A stretch of DNA of 64,000 bases. Origin: Demequina gelatinilytica. GTDB taxonomy: Bacteria; Actinomycetota; Actinomycetes; Actinomycetales; Demequinaceae. The stretch lies in contig NZ_BBLV01000010.1 of the NCBI RefSeq assembly GCF_000971115.1, forward strand, positions 30,663-94,662, given 5' to 3'. The notes below the pieces were generated by a model. That model ran no database searches. It saw only the letters and a list, made by a program, of their open reading frames with translations, and had not been told where the DNA came from. A program made the position numbers and the translations under genes. Below are positions 26,751-36,182 of the stretch, one piece after another; the stretch's first letter is position 1, and every line of letters begins with the position of its first letter.

Positions 26751-27920
26751 TCAGACGGGCTCGACCAGGAGCGCCGCGTGGCGTCCCTCGAGCCGTGTGA
26801 GCACGAGCGTCGCGCGCTGCGAGCCCTTGAGCTTGAGGCGGGGCCGCAGCTGCTCGGGGGTGAGGTCCACGCCGCGCTTCTTGATGTCGACCGTGCCGAC
26901 GTCGCGGGAGCGCATCTCCTTCGCGAGCACCTTGACGTCGAGCGGGAGCCGTTCGAGCACGCGGTACGTGCGGGCGAACGGTGTGCTGGCGGGGGCATCG
27001 GTGGTGAGGTACGCGATGCTGGGGTCCACGAGGTGCGCGCCGATGTCCTCCGCGAGCACGCCCACGAGCCCGGCGCGGATGACCGCGCCGTCGGGCTCGA
27101 GGAGCCACTCGCCGAGCGGTCCGGAGCCGGCGCGGTCCGTGGGGCCCGCGATCTCATGCTGCTCGTCGCCGCGGACCACCAGCGCCGAGTGGCCCGAGCC
27201 GTGCGCCGCGTCGCCGGCCCACAGGCCGACCTCGACCACGTCCCCGTCGACGCTCACCCACTGCGCCTCCATGTCGGTCGGGATGGCGTCGTGGGGGAGC
27301 GCGGGTCCTGCCTTGACGCCGAGCGCGCGGACCTGGTGGCGCAGGTCGAGCACGGAGTCGAGGCGGGGCGAGTAGTCGCCCGGGTCGTGACGGCGGCCGC
27401 GCGCGTTGCGTCGCGCAGGGTCCGCGAAGATGCCGTCGACGCGCACGTCCTCGAGGCCCGCGAGCGAGTCGCCGTGGATCACCCGGGCGAGCGGCCATGG
27501 CGCGAGGTTGTGCGCCGCCAGGATCGCCGTCGCCTCGTCCGCCTCGAACGCGACCACCCCGAGCCCCCGCCGCGCGACCGCCATCGCATCGGTGCCCAGC
27601 CCCGCGGTGAGGTCCGCGACCTTGCGGCAGTGCGCCTGGGCGAAGCGTGCCGCGTGCAGCTGCGCCACGACCGCGCGCGAGGCCTGCTCGAGGCCCGCGC
27701 GATGGAACACCATGGAGTCCACGGGATCTCCGAGTCGGGGCCGTGCCTCGCCGCGCAGCTCCGCGAGCGTCATCGCCGCCGCCACGAGCGCGGGGGAGTG
27801 GCCCTCGCGGCGCAGCCTGCCGGTCACGGCGAGCGCATCCTTGGGGGAGACGTCCCGCAGCGACGCGGCAAGCTCGAGGCATGCCTCGGAGACCGTGAGG
27901 CGCGCGGTGACGACGTCCAT
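26751..27920 (-). CDS. THUMP-like domain class I methyltransferase
   Basis: The 389-residue protein has a central Rossmann fold (ADLTAGLGTDAMAVARRG, then VVAFEADEATAILAAHN and DGIFADPARR) and a C-terminal THUMP-like region (VGTVDIKKRGVDLTPEQLRPRL then LKLKGSQRATLVLTRL). The DPAR motif in place of DPPY suggests an N- or O-methyltransferase acting on RNA, but the substrate is unknown. Actinobacterial homologues of this length exist as single-copy genes. The ATG at 27920 is the first good start. Confidence 0.85.
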   Translation of the reverse strand: MDVVTARLTVSEACLELAASLRDVSPKDALAVTGRLRREGHSPALVAAAMTLAELRGEARPRLGDPVDSMVFHRAGLEQASRAVVAQLHAARFAQAHCRKVADLTAGLGTDAMAVARRGLGVVAFEADEATAILAAHNLAPWPLARVIHGDSLAGLEDVRVDGIFADPARRNARGRRHDPGDYSPRLDSVLDLRHQVRALGVKAGPALPHDAIPTDMEAQWVSVDGDVVEVGLWAGDAAHGSGHSALVVRGDEQHEIAGPTDRAGSGPLGEWLLEPDGAVIRAGLVGVLAEDIGAHLVDPSIAYLTTDAPASTPFARTYRVLERLPLDVKVLAKEMRSRDVGTVDIKKRGVDLTPEQLRPRLKLKGSQRATLVLTRLEGRHAALLVEPV

Positions 27921-27959
27921 CCCCGGATCATCTCACCCGGGACCGACCCCCGAGGCGCG

Positions 27960-27986
27960 TTAGCACTCTCGGCACCCGAGTGCTAG
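27960..27986. promoter_or_regulatory. CIRCE element upstream of groES
   Basis: TTAGCACTC, nine bases, then GAGTGCTAG match the HrcA-binding CIRCE consensus with one mismatch. The arms overlap a possible -35 (TTAGCA, 27960) and -10 (TAGATT, 27984), so HrcA binding would block the promoter, as known in Streptomyces and Bacillus. Confidence 0.92.
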
Positions 27987-28089
27987 ATTGAGGATGCTCT
28001 CATGAGCGCAGATCCAGGATCGACCCCCGCGACGGCGGTCCTCAGGGTCTGCACCGAACTTACTTCGAGCACGGAAGGTGAGGTCCGCA

Positions 28090-28383
28090 GTGTCGGTCTC
28101 CATCAAGCCCCTGGAGGACAAGGTTGTTGTCAAGGCCGCTGCGGCCGAGACCACGACGGCGTCCGGCCTCGTGATCCCTGACACCGCCAAGGAGAAGCCC
28201 CAGGAGGGCGAGGTCGTGGCGGTGGGCCCGGGTCGCATCGACGACAACGGCAACCGTATCCCCGTCGACGTCAACGTCGGCGACAAGGTGATCTACAGCA
28301 AGTACGGCGGCACCGAGGTCAAGTACGCCGGCGAGGAGTACCTGATCCTCTCCGCGCGCGACCTGCTCGCCATCGTCGGCTAG
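28090..28383 (+). CDS. groES: Co-chaperonin GroES (Hsp10)
   Basis: GroES caps the GroEL chaperonin. The 97-residue product has [32 protein letters not shown] and the C-terminal [14 protein letters not shown]. The GTG at 28090 is chosen because GGAAGGTGAGG lies six bases upstream. It is under CIRCE control. No groEL follows, so the chaperonin gene must lie elsewhere, an arrangement seen in some Micrococcales. Confidence 0.97.
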   Translation: MSVSIKPLEDKVVVKAAAAETTTASGLVIPDTAKEKPQEGEVVAVGPGRIDDNGNRIPVDVNVGDKVIYSKYGGTEVKYAGEEYLILSARDLLAIVG

Positions 28384-28401
28384 CACCAGCCGCATCCGCA
28401 C

Positions 28402-28429
28402 GGGCCTCGAGGCATCAGCCTCGGGGCCC
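28402..28429 (+). terminator. groES terminator hairpin
   Basis: GGGCCTCGAGGC (28402-28413) pairs with GCCTCGGGGCCC (28418-28429) around a 4-base loop, 18 bases after the groES stop. A second GC-rich hairpin region and a GGACGATGC word (28500) follow before whiB3 ends. Probably bidirectional. Confidence 0.65.
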
Positions 28430-28526
28430 GTCGGCGTTCCCGGGCCCGCGTGTGCGCGGGCGAGGCGCCGCCGGCGGCGGCCCGTCCCTCGTCCGGTCTG
28501 GACGATGCACGGGCCGCCGCGCGACG

Positions 28527-28817
28527 TCAGCTCGCCTGCTTGAGGCGTCCGGCGAGGACGGCGTGCCGCTCGTCCTCGCTGAGCCCGCCCCAGACCCCGA
28601 AGGGCTCACGTGCCTGGAGCGAGCGCTCGCGGCAGGTGTCGAGCACGGGGCAGCCGGCGCAGTACTCCTTCGCCGCCTCCGCACGGCGCCTCCGCGCCGC
28701 ACCGCGCTCGCCTTCCGGGTGGAAGAACAGGTCCGGATCCGCATCGCGGCACGAACCTTCGTACTGCCATTCCCATTGATCCTGAGTAGGTGCTGGCAGC
28801 TTCGCCACGGCCTCCAT
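28527..28817 (-). CDS. whiB3: WhiB family regulator, WhiB3/WhiD type
   Basis: The 96-residue protein has the four iron-sulfur cysteines Cys23, Cys53, Cys56 and Cys62 and the GVWGG turn (74-78) followed by LSEDER. The segments WEWQ, FFHPEGERG and FGVWGGLSE match the WhiB3/WhiD subgroup, which binds a 4Fe-4S cluster and region 4 of the main sigma factor to control redox balance or development. The ATG at 28817 has a purine-rich GGGGG just upstream. It is divergent from guaB across a 442-base spacer. Confidence 0.92.
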   Translation of the reverse strand: MEAVAKLPAPTQDQWEWQYEGSCRDADPDLFFHPEGERGAARRRRAEAAKEYCAGCPVLDTCRERSLQAREPFGVWGGLSEDERHAVLAGRLKQAS

Positions 28818-28953
28818 CGCGCCCCCTTTATGGGTTGTCGCCGACTCTCCCCACGGGTGGCGCCATTGCCACCCAGAGCCGGTCACGGTCGTCCTACACA
28901 TGTGTCCAACAGCCGGCTTGTGGCCGATGCTGGACACCCTCCCCCCACAGCCA

Positions 28954-28982
28954 TTCATAACATCGTCCCTGGTGGTTGGGAA
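28954..28982 (-). promoter_or_regulatory. Possible whiB3 promoter
   Basis: On the minus strand TTCCCA (28982-28977) and TATGAA (28959-28954) are 17 bases apart. This would give a 5' leader of about 130 bases for whiB3. The fit is moderate. Confidence 0.35.
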
Positions 28983-29022
28983 GTCCCGATTTGCCAGGTT
29001 TACCGACAATTCTGACGATTTC

Positions 29023-29046
29023 CCCGCATCGTCGCGGGCCTTTTTT
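29023..29046 (+). terminator. T-tract terminator on the plus strand
   Basis: CCCGC and GCGGG pair around ATCGTC and are followed by CC and six T's (29041-29046). It is the only clear stem-plus-T-tract terminator noticed in the window. The loop contains a one-mismatch copy of the repeated word (GCATCGTCG). Confidence 0.55.
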
Positions 29047-29247
29047 CGGAGATCGCGTCTACTTGTCCGACAAGAACGCTCCTACCAGGCATGATGTTCG
29101 GCTTCCGGGCAAGGCGAGCCTTACATGAACGTTGTGTTAACGTGAACACCGCCATGGCGGTGTCGACGGGGTCGCGCTCCGCGCCGCGCGCCGATCGGCG
29201 TCCTGGTGCGACGTCGCCCGCGGTGACGAGGGCGGCGGCGCGGCACT

Positions 29248-30771
<1,524 letters not shown>

Positions 30772-30786
30772 GCGTCCGCGGCCCGC

Positions 30787-31536
30787 GTGGACCTCGCCTG
30801 GCAGACGCTCGCGATCCTCGCGGTCGTCGCGCTGCTCGCGGGGTTCCTCGACACCTTGGCGGGCGGGGGAGGGCTGCTGACGCTCCCTGCCCTGCTGCTC
30901 GCCGGGGTGCCGCCGCTCCAGGCGCTCGGCACCAACAAGCTCCAGGGGTCCTTCGGGACCGGCATGGCGACGTGGCAGGTGATCCGTCGACGCCGCGTGC
31001 GATGGTCCGATGCGCGGTGGCCCATGCTGTGGGCCTTCCTCGGATCCGCGGCGGGCTCGGTGGCCATCCAGCTCGTGGACCCCGAGCCGCTGCGGGTGGT
31101 GATCCCCGTGGTGCTCGCCGTCATCGCCGCGTACTTCGCGTTCGTGCCCAAGGCGCACGTGCCGCCGACCCACGCGCGCATGAGCGCGGCGCCGTACGAG
31201 GCGACCGTGGTGCCCGCGATCGGAGCGTACGACGGCGCGTTCGGGCCCGGCACGGGATCGCTGTTCGCGCTGTCCGGCGTCACGCTGCGCGCCTACGAGC
31301 TGCCGCGCTCCACCGCCGTCGCGAAGACCCTCAACTTCGCGACCAACGTCGCCTCGCTCCTGGTCTTCGCCCTCGCCGGGAAGATGGTGTGGGCGGTGGG
31401 GGCGGCGATGATCGGCGGGCAGCTGCTCGGGGCCTACGTCGCGTCGCACGTGCTCTTCCGGGTCAAGCCCGTGGTGCTCCGCGCGCTCATCGTGGTGATG
31501 AGCGTCGGGATGCTGATCCGCTACCTGCTCGGCTGA
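30787..31536 (+). CDS. TauE/SafE (YfcA-type) membrane permease
   Basis: The 249-residue protein has seven to eight predicted membrane helices, with the family's glycine-rich first-helix motif ([21 protein letters not shown] then LGTNKLQG) and its repeat [14 protein letters not shown] in the second half. Family members export sulfite, sulfoacetate or other organic anions; the substrate here is unknown. The GTG start is 15 bases after guaB. An inverted repeat at 31551 follows, facing glutamate dehydrogenase. Confidence 0.88.
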   Translation: MDLAWQTLAILAVVALLAGFLDTLAGGGGLLTLPALLLAGVPPLQALGTNKLQGSFGTGMATWQVIRRRRVRWSDARWPMLWAFLGSAAGSVAIQLVDPEPLRVVIPVVLAVIAAYFAFVPKAHVPPTHARMSAAPYEATVVPAIGAYDGAFGPGTGSLFALSGVTLRAYELPRSTAVAKTLNFATNVASLLVFALAGKMVWAVGAAMIGGQLLGAYVASHVLFRVKPVVLRALIVVMSVGMLIRYLLG

Positions 31537-31550
31537 CCGCCGGGCGGGAC

Positions 31551-31616
31551 GCGTCTACCCCGACGCATCGTGCACGTTCTGACGCAGGAACGGGCACCGA
31601 ACGTCGGGGTAGACGC
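31551..31616. repeat. Intergenic inverted repeat, family 2 copy 1 (likely bidirectional terminator)
   Basis: Perfect 15-base arms GCGTCTACCCCGACG (31551-31565) and CGTCGGGGTAGACGC (31602-31616) enclose an inner weaker stem. It lies between two convergent genes. The right arm and flank (TCGGGGTAGACGCTTGC) match the element at 63890-63963 in all but one base over 17. Confidence 0.75.
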
Positions 31617-31631
31617 TTGCACGCGGGTAGG

Positions 31632-32909
31632 TCAGGGGTAGAGGCCCCGGAGCCGGTGCGCGTCGGTGACCCGCTGCACCGCCAGGGCCGTCGCGGCCTC
31701 CCGGTACGTGAGCGAGTGCGCGCCCGAGTAGTCGACCACGTCGTGCCACGCCTTGGTCATGCGCTCCTCGAGCCGGTCGTTCACGTCCCGCTCGGACCAC
31801 TGGTACGCCTGGTTCGCCTGGACCCACTCGAAGTAGGAGACGACCACGCCGCCCGCATTCGCGAGGATGTCGGGGACCACCAGCACGTCGCGGTCGGTGA
31901 GGATCGCGTCGGCATCCTTGGTGGTGGGCCCGTTCGCGCCCTCGACCACGATGCTCGCCTGGACCTTCGCGGCGTTGTCCGCGGTGAGGACGCCCTCCAC
32001 CGCGGCGGGCACCACCATGTCGACGTCGAGCAGCAGGATCGAGGCCGGGTCGATCGACTCGGTGCCCTCGAAGCCCGACACGGAGCCCGTCCGGTCGGCG
32101 TGCTCGGCCAGGCGGCCGATGTCGAGGCCGCGCTCGTCGTAGACCGCGCCGTCGATGTCGCTGACCGCGAGCACCTTGACGCCGGCGGCCGCGAGGAACC
32201 GTGCCGCGTCGCGGCCCACCTTGCCGAAGCCCTGGACCGTGGCGGTGGTGCGGGACGGATCCATGCCGCGCGACGCGAGCGCCATGAGCGCGATGTGCGC
32301 GACGCCTCGGGACGTCGCTGCGGCGCGCCCGAGCGAACCGCCCAGGCTCACCGGCTTGCCCGTCACCACGCCCGGCACGGTGTGGCCCATGGCCGCCGAG
32401 TAGGTGTCCATGATCCAGGCCATGGTCCGCTCGTCCGTGCCGATGTCGGGTGCGGGGATGTCCTTGGTGGGCCCGATGATGGGCAGGATCTCCGAGGTGT
32501 AACGCCTGGTCACGCGCTCGAGCTCGGCCTGCGAGTGCTCGCGCGGGTCGATTGCGATCCCGCCCTTGGCGCCGCCGTACGGCACGTCGACGAGCGCGCA
32601 CTTCCACGTCATCCACATCGCGAGCGCGCGGACCTCGTCGAGATCGACCGACGGTGCGTAGCGCAGGCCGCCCTTCGCGGGGCCGCGCGAGAAGTTGTGC
32701 TGCACCCGGTAGCCCGAGTAGACGGCGATCGAGCCGTCGTCGCGGCGCAGCGGGACGCTCACCATGAGCTCGCGTCGGGGGGTGGTGAGCATCTTCTTGA
32801 TGCCGCCGTTGATGCCGAGGTGCGCCAGCGCGTTGTCGAGCTGGGAGAGCGCATCGGTGAGAGGGCCGGCCCCTGTGGGGGCTTCGGCCTCCGTGGTGGA
32901 CCACGTCAT
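31632..32909 (-). CDS. Glutamate dehydrogenase family protein (Glu/Leu/Phe/Val)
   Basis: The 425-residue enzyme interconverts glutamate and 2-oxoglutarate, or a related amino acid, using NAD(P)H. It has the [19 protein letters not shown] and [13 protein letters not shown] segments with the catalytic lysines, [11 protein letters not shown], and the dinucleotide fold [15 protein letters not shown]. Length and motifs fit the 420-residue hexameric enzymes. It could serve ammonium assimilation or glutamate catabolism. Confidence 0.93.
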   Translation of the reverse strand: MTWSTTEAEAPTGAGPLTDALSQLDNALAHLGINGGIKKMLTTPRRELMVSVPLRRDDGSIAVYSGYRVQHNFSRGPAKGGLRYAPSVDLDEVRALAMWMTWKCALVDVPYGGAKGGIAIDPREHSQAELERVTRRYTSEILPIIGPTKDIPAPDIGTDERTMAWIMDTYSAAMGHTVPGVVTGKPVSLGGSLGRAAATSRGVAHIALMALASRGMDPSRTTATVQGFGKVGRDAARFLAAAGVKVLAVSDIDGAVYDERGLDIGRLAEHADRTGSVSGFEGTESIDPASILLLDVDMVVPAAVEGVLTADNAAKVQASIVVEGANGPTTKDADAILTDRDVLVVPDILANAGGVVVSYFEWVQANQAYQWSERDVNDRLEERMTKAWHDVVDYSGAHSLTYREAATALAVQRVTDAHRLRGLYP

Positions 32910-33016
32910 TGTGACCTCCGGGTAGGTGTGTCCTTCGACACTAGCCGCGCCGGGGCGTCCTCCTGGTGGCCGTGATGGCGAGTTGCGGCGCCGCGAGTGG
33001 CCCGTGTGTACGGGTC

Positions 33017-33793
33017 CTAGAAGAGGGAGTCCTGACCCGAGCCGCCGGCCTCCGCGGACGATGCGGGCGCTGCCAGGGCGAGCGCGGGTGCGGCCACGGG
33101 CCAGATCGGGTCGGGAAGGTCGTCCGTGGTCCCCTTGGACTTGAGCCAGGCGCCGAAGCGCACGGCCCAGTCATGGTGCGCGGACGCCTGGAGGTCGTGG
33201 AGCGAGTCCAGCGACGTGCTGCGCATGGTCGGGTGCGCCGCCGCGAGCGCCTGGACCAGCTCGAGCGTCGCGAGCACATCGGCATCCGCCGCGTGGAGGT
33301 CGTCCGCCTCCACCGTGACCGCGTAGAGCGTGCACAGGTCGATCAGCTTGCGCTTGCCCTTGCGGTACTGGTCGAGCTTGCGGTCGAGGACCAGCGGGTC
33401 GATCACCGGCCGCACCTCCTCGCTGTCGAGGCGCGAGGCGAGAGAGGGGAGCCCGTGGCGCGCGAGCTCGTGCTCGAGGAGCGTGAGGTCGAACTGCGCG
33501 TTGAAGGCGACCACCGGGTGGCCGGCGTTGAGCGCCTCCGCAAGCGCGGTCGCGATCTCCTCGAGGGCATCCGGCGGCTGGACGCCCTCGGCGCGCGCCC
33601 TCTCCGTGGAGATCCCGTGCACCGCGCTCGCGGACGCGGGGATGTCGACGCCCGGATCGATCAGCCACGTGCGCGTCGAGACCGCGTCGCCCCGGCGCGT
33701 GATCACCGCCGCGGTGACGATGCGGTCGGTCGCGGTGGACACGCCCGTGGTCTCGGTGTCGAATCCCACCATGGTCTCGTCGAGCCAGCTCAT
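33017..33793 (-). CDS. DEDDh 3'-5' exonuclease (DnaQ-like) with C-terminal clamp-binding motif
   Basis: The 258-residue protein has the DnaQ exonuclease motifs: FDTETTG with Asp12 and Glu14, AFNAQFD with the second Asp, and HAADADVLATLEL with the catalytic His and Asp. A Pro/Ala-rich tail of about 30 residues ends in QDSLF, the sliding-clamp pentapeptide pattern QxxLF, at the last five residues. A CAGGCT -10 six bases before the ATG suggests a leaderless mRNA. The GGACGATGC word at 33056 falls in the tail. It is probably a proofreading or repair exonuclease. Confidence 0.9.
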   Translation of the reverse strand: MSWLDETMVGFDTETTGVSTATDRIVTAAVITRRGDAVSTRTWLIDPGVDIPASASAVHGISTERARAEGVQPPDALEEIATALAEALNAGHPVVAFNAQFDLTLLEHELARHGLPSLASRLDSEEVRPVIDPLVLDRKLDQYRKGKRKLIDLCTLYAVTVEADDLHAADADVLATLELVQALAAAHPTMRSTSLDSLHDLQASAHHDWAVRFGAWLKSKGTTDDLPDPIWPVAAPALALAAPASSAEAGGSGQDSLF

Positions 33794-33799
33794 GGTCCT

Positions 33800-33805
33800 A
33801 GCCTG
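33800..33805 (-). promoter_or_regulatory. -10 of a leaderless promoter (exonuclease)
   Basis: CAGGCT on the minus strand lies six bases before the exonuclease ATG. A GCATCGTCC word lies upstream at 33855-33863. Confidence 0.45.
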
Positions 33806-33887
33806 GCACGCCGCTCCGACACCGTGCGCACCCTTGTCCCCAGGTGCGGGAGGTGCATCGTCCTGCGGCGGTGTCGCACGTGGACGC

Positions 33888-33893
33888 TAGGCT
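33888..33893 (+). promoter_or_regulatory. -10 of a leaderless promoter (guaB3)
   Basis: TAGGCT lies eight bases before the guaB3 GTG; there is no ribosome-binding site. Confidence 0.5.
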
Positions 33894-33901
33894 GGTGACC
33901 C

Positions 33902-35026
33902 GTGAGCAACGAGATCGAGATCGGCCGCGGCAAGCGCGGGCGCCGCGCCTATTCCTTCGACGACATCGCGGTGGTGCCCTCGCGGCGTACGCGCGACCCG
34001 AAGGTGGTGAGCCTGGGCTGGCAGATCGACGCGTTCCAGTTCGAGATCCCCGTCATCGGTGCGCCGATGGACTCCGTGATGAGCCCTGCGACGGCGATCG
34101 CGCTCGGCAACGCGGGCGGCCTGGGCGTGCTCGACCTCGAGGGCCTGTGGACCCGCTACGACGACCCCGCCTCGCTGCTCGAGGAGATCGCCGGGCTGGA
34201 CCCCGAGGGTGCGACCGCCCGCATGCAGGAGATCTACCGCGAGCCCATCAAGGACGAGCTCATCACCGCGCGTCTGCAGGAGATCCGCGCCGCCGGCGTG
34301 GTGGTCGCCGGGGCCCTCAGCCCGCAGCGCACCCAGGAGCACTACGCGACCGTGCTGAAGGCCGGCGTGGACCTGTTCGTCATCCGCGGCACCACGGTGA
34401 GCGCCGAGCACGTCTCCGACGGTGCCGAGCCGCTCAACCTCAAGAAGTTCATCTACGACCTCGACGTGCCCGTGATCGTCGGCGGCGCCTCCACCTACCA
34501 GGCGGCCCTCCACCTCATGCGCACGGGCGCGGCGGGCGTGCTGGTCGGCTTCGGCGGCGGGGCGGCGCAGACCACGCGCACCACGCTCGGCATCCACGCG
34601 CCGATGGCGACCGCGGTGTCCGACGTCGCGGCGGCACGTCGCGACTACCTCGACGAGTCCGGCGGCCGCTACGTGCACGTGATCGCCGACGGCGGGCTGG
34701 GCCGCTCGGGGGACATCGTCAAGGCGTTCGCGTGCGGCGCGGACGCGATCATGCTCGGCGCGGCGCTCGCGCGTGCCGAGGAGGCCCCCGGCGCCGGCTA
34801 CCACTGGGGCCCCGAGGCGCACCACCCCGTGCTGCCGCGCGGCGAGCGCGTCCACGTCGGCACCCACGGCACGCTCGACGAGCTGCTCTTCGGCCCCGGC
34901 ACGCGTGCCGATGGCACCTCGAACCTCATGGGTGCCCTGCGCCGTTCCATGGCCACCACCGGCTACTCGGACCTCAAGGAGTTCCAGCGCGTCGACATCG
35001 TGGTGAGCCCGTACCAGGCCCAGTAG
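33902..35026 (+). CDS. guaB3: GuaB3 family IMP-dehydrogenase-related protein
   Basis: The 374-residue protein has the IMPDH/GMP-reductase barrel (IPVIGAPMDSVMSPATAIA; VIADGGLGRSGDIVKAFACG) but no CBS domains and no catalytic-loop cysteine: the region aligned to the active-site loop reads VIRGTTVSAEH. Mycobacterial and corynebacterial GuaB3 have the same features and no demonstrated IMPDH activity. It is a widespread actinobacterial paralogue of unknown role. The start is GTG, eight bases after a TAGGCT -10. Confidence 0.92.
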   Translation: MSNEIEIGRGKRGRRAYSFDDIAVVPSRRTRDPKVVSLGWQIDAFQFEIPVIGAPMDSVMSPATAIALGNAGGLGVLDLEGLWTRYDDPASLLEEIAGLDPEGATARMQEIYREPIKDELITARLQEIRAAGVVVAGALSPQRTQEHYATVLKAGVDLFVIRGTTVSAEHVSDGAEPLNLKKFIYDLDVPVIVGGASTYQAALHLMRTGAAGVLVGFGGGAAQTTRTTLGIHAPMATAVSDVAAARRDYLDESGGRYVHVIADGGLGRSGDIVKAFACGADAIMLGAALARAEEAPGAGYHWGPEAHHPVLPRGERVHVGTHGTLDELLFGPGTRADGTSNLMGALRRSMATTGYSDLKEFQRVDIVVSPYQAQ

Positions 35027-35031
35027 GGACC

Positions 35032-35601
35032 GTGGCCGGCGACGTCCCCGAGCTGTGCGTCGCCGACGCGGCTGCGTGGCGTGCCTGGCTCGATGCGCAC
35101 GAGCGCGACGGCGACGGCGTCTGGCTGGTGCTCGCCAAGAAGGGCGTGACCGACCCGACGTCGCTCACCTATGGCGAGGCGCTCGACGAGGCGCTGTGCT
35201 CCGGGTGGATCGACGGCCAGAAGCGGAGCCGCGATGCGGCGACCTTCCTGCAGCGCTTCACGCCCCGGCGGCCCCGGTCGATCTGGTCGGTGCGCAACAC
35301 CGAGCACATCGCTCGCCTCGAGGCCGAGGGGCGGATGCGACCGACGGGACGTGCCGAGGTCGACCGCGCGCGTGCGGATGGGCGATGGGACCGGGCCTAC
35401 GCGGGCTCCGCCACCGCGGAGGTCCCGGCGGACCTGGCGGCCGCGCTCGATGCCGCGCCGGGGCTGCGCGCCCGCTTCGATGCGCTCTCGAGCGCCGAGC
35501 GCTTCTCGATCCTCCACCCGCTCATGACCGCGGCCAGCGAGCGCACGCGCGCGGCGCGGCTCGCGCGTGCGCTCGATCGGCTTGGCGGTACCGCCCGCTA
35601 G
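35032..35601 (+). CDS. YdeI/OmpD-associated family protein
   Basis: The 189-residue product has the family pattern of an N-terminal domain with GVWLVLAKKG, TYGEALDEALCSGWIDGQ and FTPRRPRSIWSVRN, and a helical C-terminal domain with HPLMTAASERTRAARLARALDRL. YdeI-type proteins are linked to resistance against peptides and bacteriocins in enterobacteria, but their biochemical role is not established. The GTG start lies five bases after guaB3. Confidence 0.87.
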   Translation: MAGDVPELCVADAAAWRAWLDAHERDGDGVWLVLAKKGVTDPTSLTYGEALDEALCSGWIDGQKRSRDAATFLQRFTPRRPRSIWSVRNTEHIARLEAEGRMRPTGRAEVDRARADGRWDRAYAGSATAEVPADLAAALDAAPGLRARFDALSSAERFSILHPLMTAASERTRAARLARALDRLGGTAR

Positions 35602-35694
35602 CCTCCCGAAGATCCGCAATTCACGGCAGGATGCGACCAGCACAAGCGTGCAAGTGGATGGCGCTTCACATCTGTCGGTGATCGGTGCCCTGCC

Positions 35695-35711
35695 GCGGCG
35701 TCCGACGCCGC
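35695..35711. terminator. Hairpin between convergent genes
   Basis: GCGGCGT (35695-35701) pairs with ACGCCGC (35705-35711) around a 3-base loop in the 131-base gap between the YdeI gene and the convergent ACT gene. The rest of the gap holds nothing recognisable. Confidence 0.5.
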
Positions 35712-35732
35712 GCTGGCCGTCGAGGCTCGCGT

Positions 35733-36182
35733 CTAGCGCGGGGGGAGGACCGTCAGCGCCTCGACCGTCGCGCCGTCGACGCGCAGCGACGCGACCGCGG
35801 CGCGTACGTCGGCGACGGGTCCGGTGAGGATGACCGTCGCGCCCGCCTCGTCATGGTGCACGCCGACGGCGGCCTCCAGCAGGAGGTCGTCGCGGGCGTC
35901 CGAGACCACCGCGACCGCCCTCACGCGCGCATCGTCCGCATGGACCAGGTCCACCACGCGCACCACCGCGAGCCGCGCGAGCGTGCGCACCAGCACCTGG
36001 GCCAGGCGCTCGGACGCGGAGAACTCGATGCACAGGGTGCCCACGCCGCCATGCACGTCGAGCGTCGAGATCGAGCCGAAGCTCACTCCGCGCTCCGAGA
36101 ACACGCCCGCGATCGCGGCGGACGCGCCGGAGCGGTCCTCCACCTGCACGAACGCGAACCAGCGTTGGGTGAGGGTGCTCAT
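35733..36182 (-). CDS. ACT-domain protein
   Basis: The 149-residue protein opens with an ACT fold (FAFVQVEDRSGASAAIAGVF then SERGVSFGSISTLDV and GTLCIEFSAS), the pattern of amino-acid-binding regulatory domains. A second beta-alpha-beta region may be a degenerate second ACT. There is no catalytic domain. Its ATG overlaps the stop of the malate-dehydrogenase-like gene upstream (ATGA), so the two are co-translated and may act together. Ligand unknown. Confidence 0.8.
   Translation of the reverse strand: MSTLTQRWFAFVQVEDRSGASAAIAGVFSERGVSFGSISTLDVHGGVGTLCIEFSASERLAQVLVRTLARLAVVRVVDLVHADDARVRAVAVVSDARDDLLLEAAVGVHHDEAGATVILTGPVADVRAAVASLRVDGATVEALTVLPPR

Larger units (their letters stand above)
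28890..29046 (+). ncRNA. Possible small RNA ending at a T-tract terminator
   Basis: A plus-strand terminator at 29023-29046 has no upstream gene on that strand, because whiB3 is transcribed the other way. A small RNA starting somewhere after 28818 is the simplest explanation. A CCCCCC run near 28942 recalls actinobacterial 6C RNA loops, but I cannot fold two such loops here. The 5' end is a guess and no promoter stands out. Confidence 0.25.
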
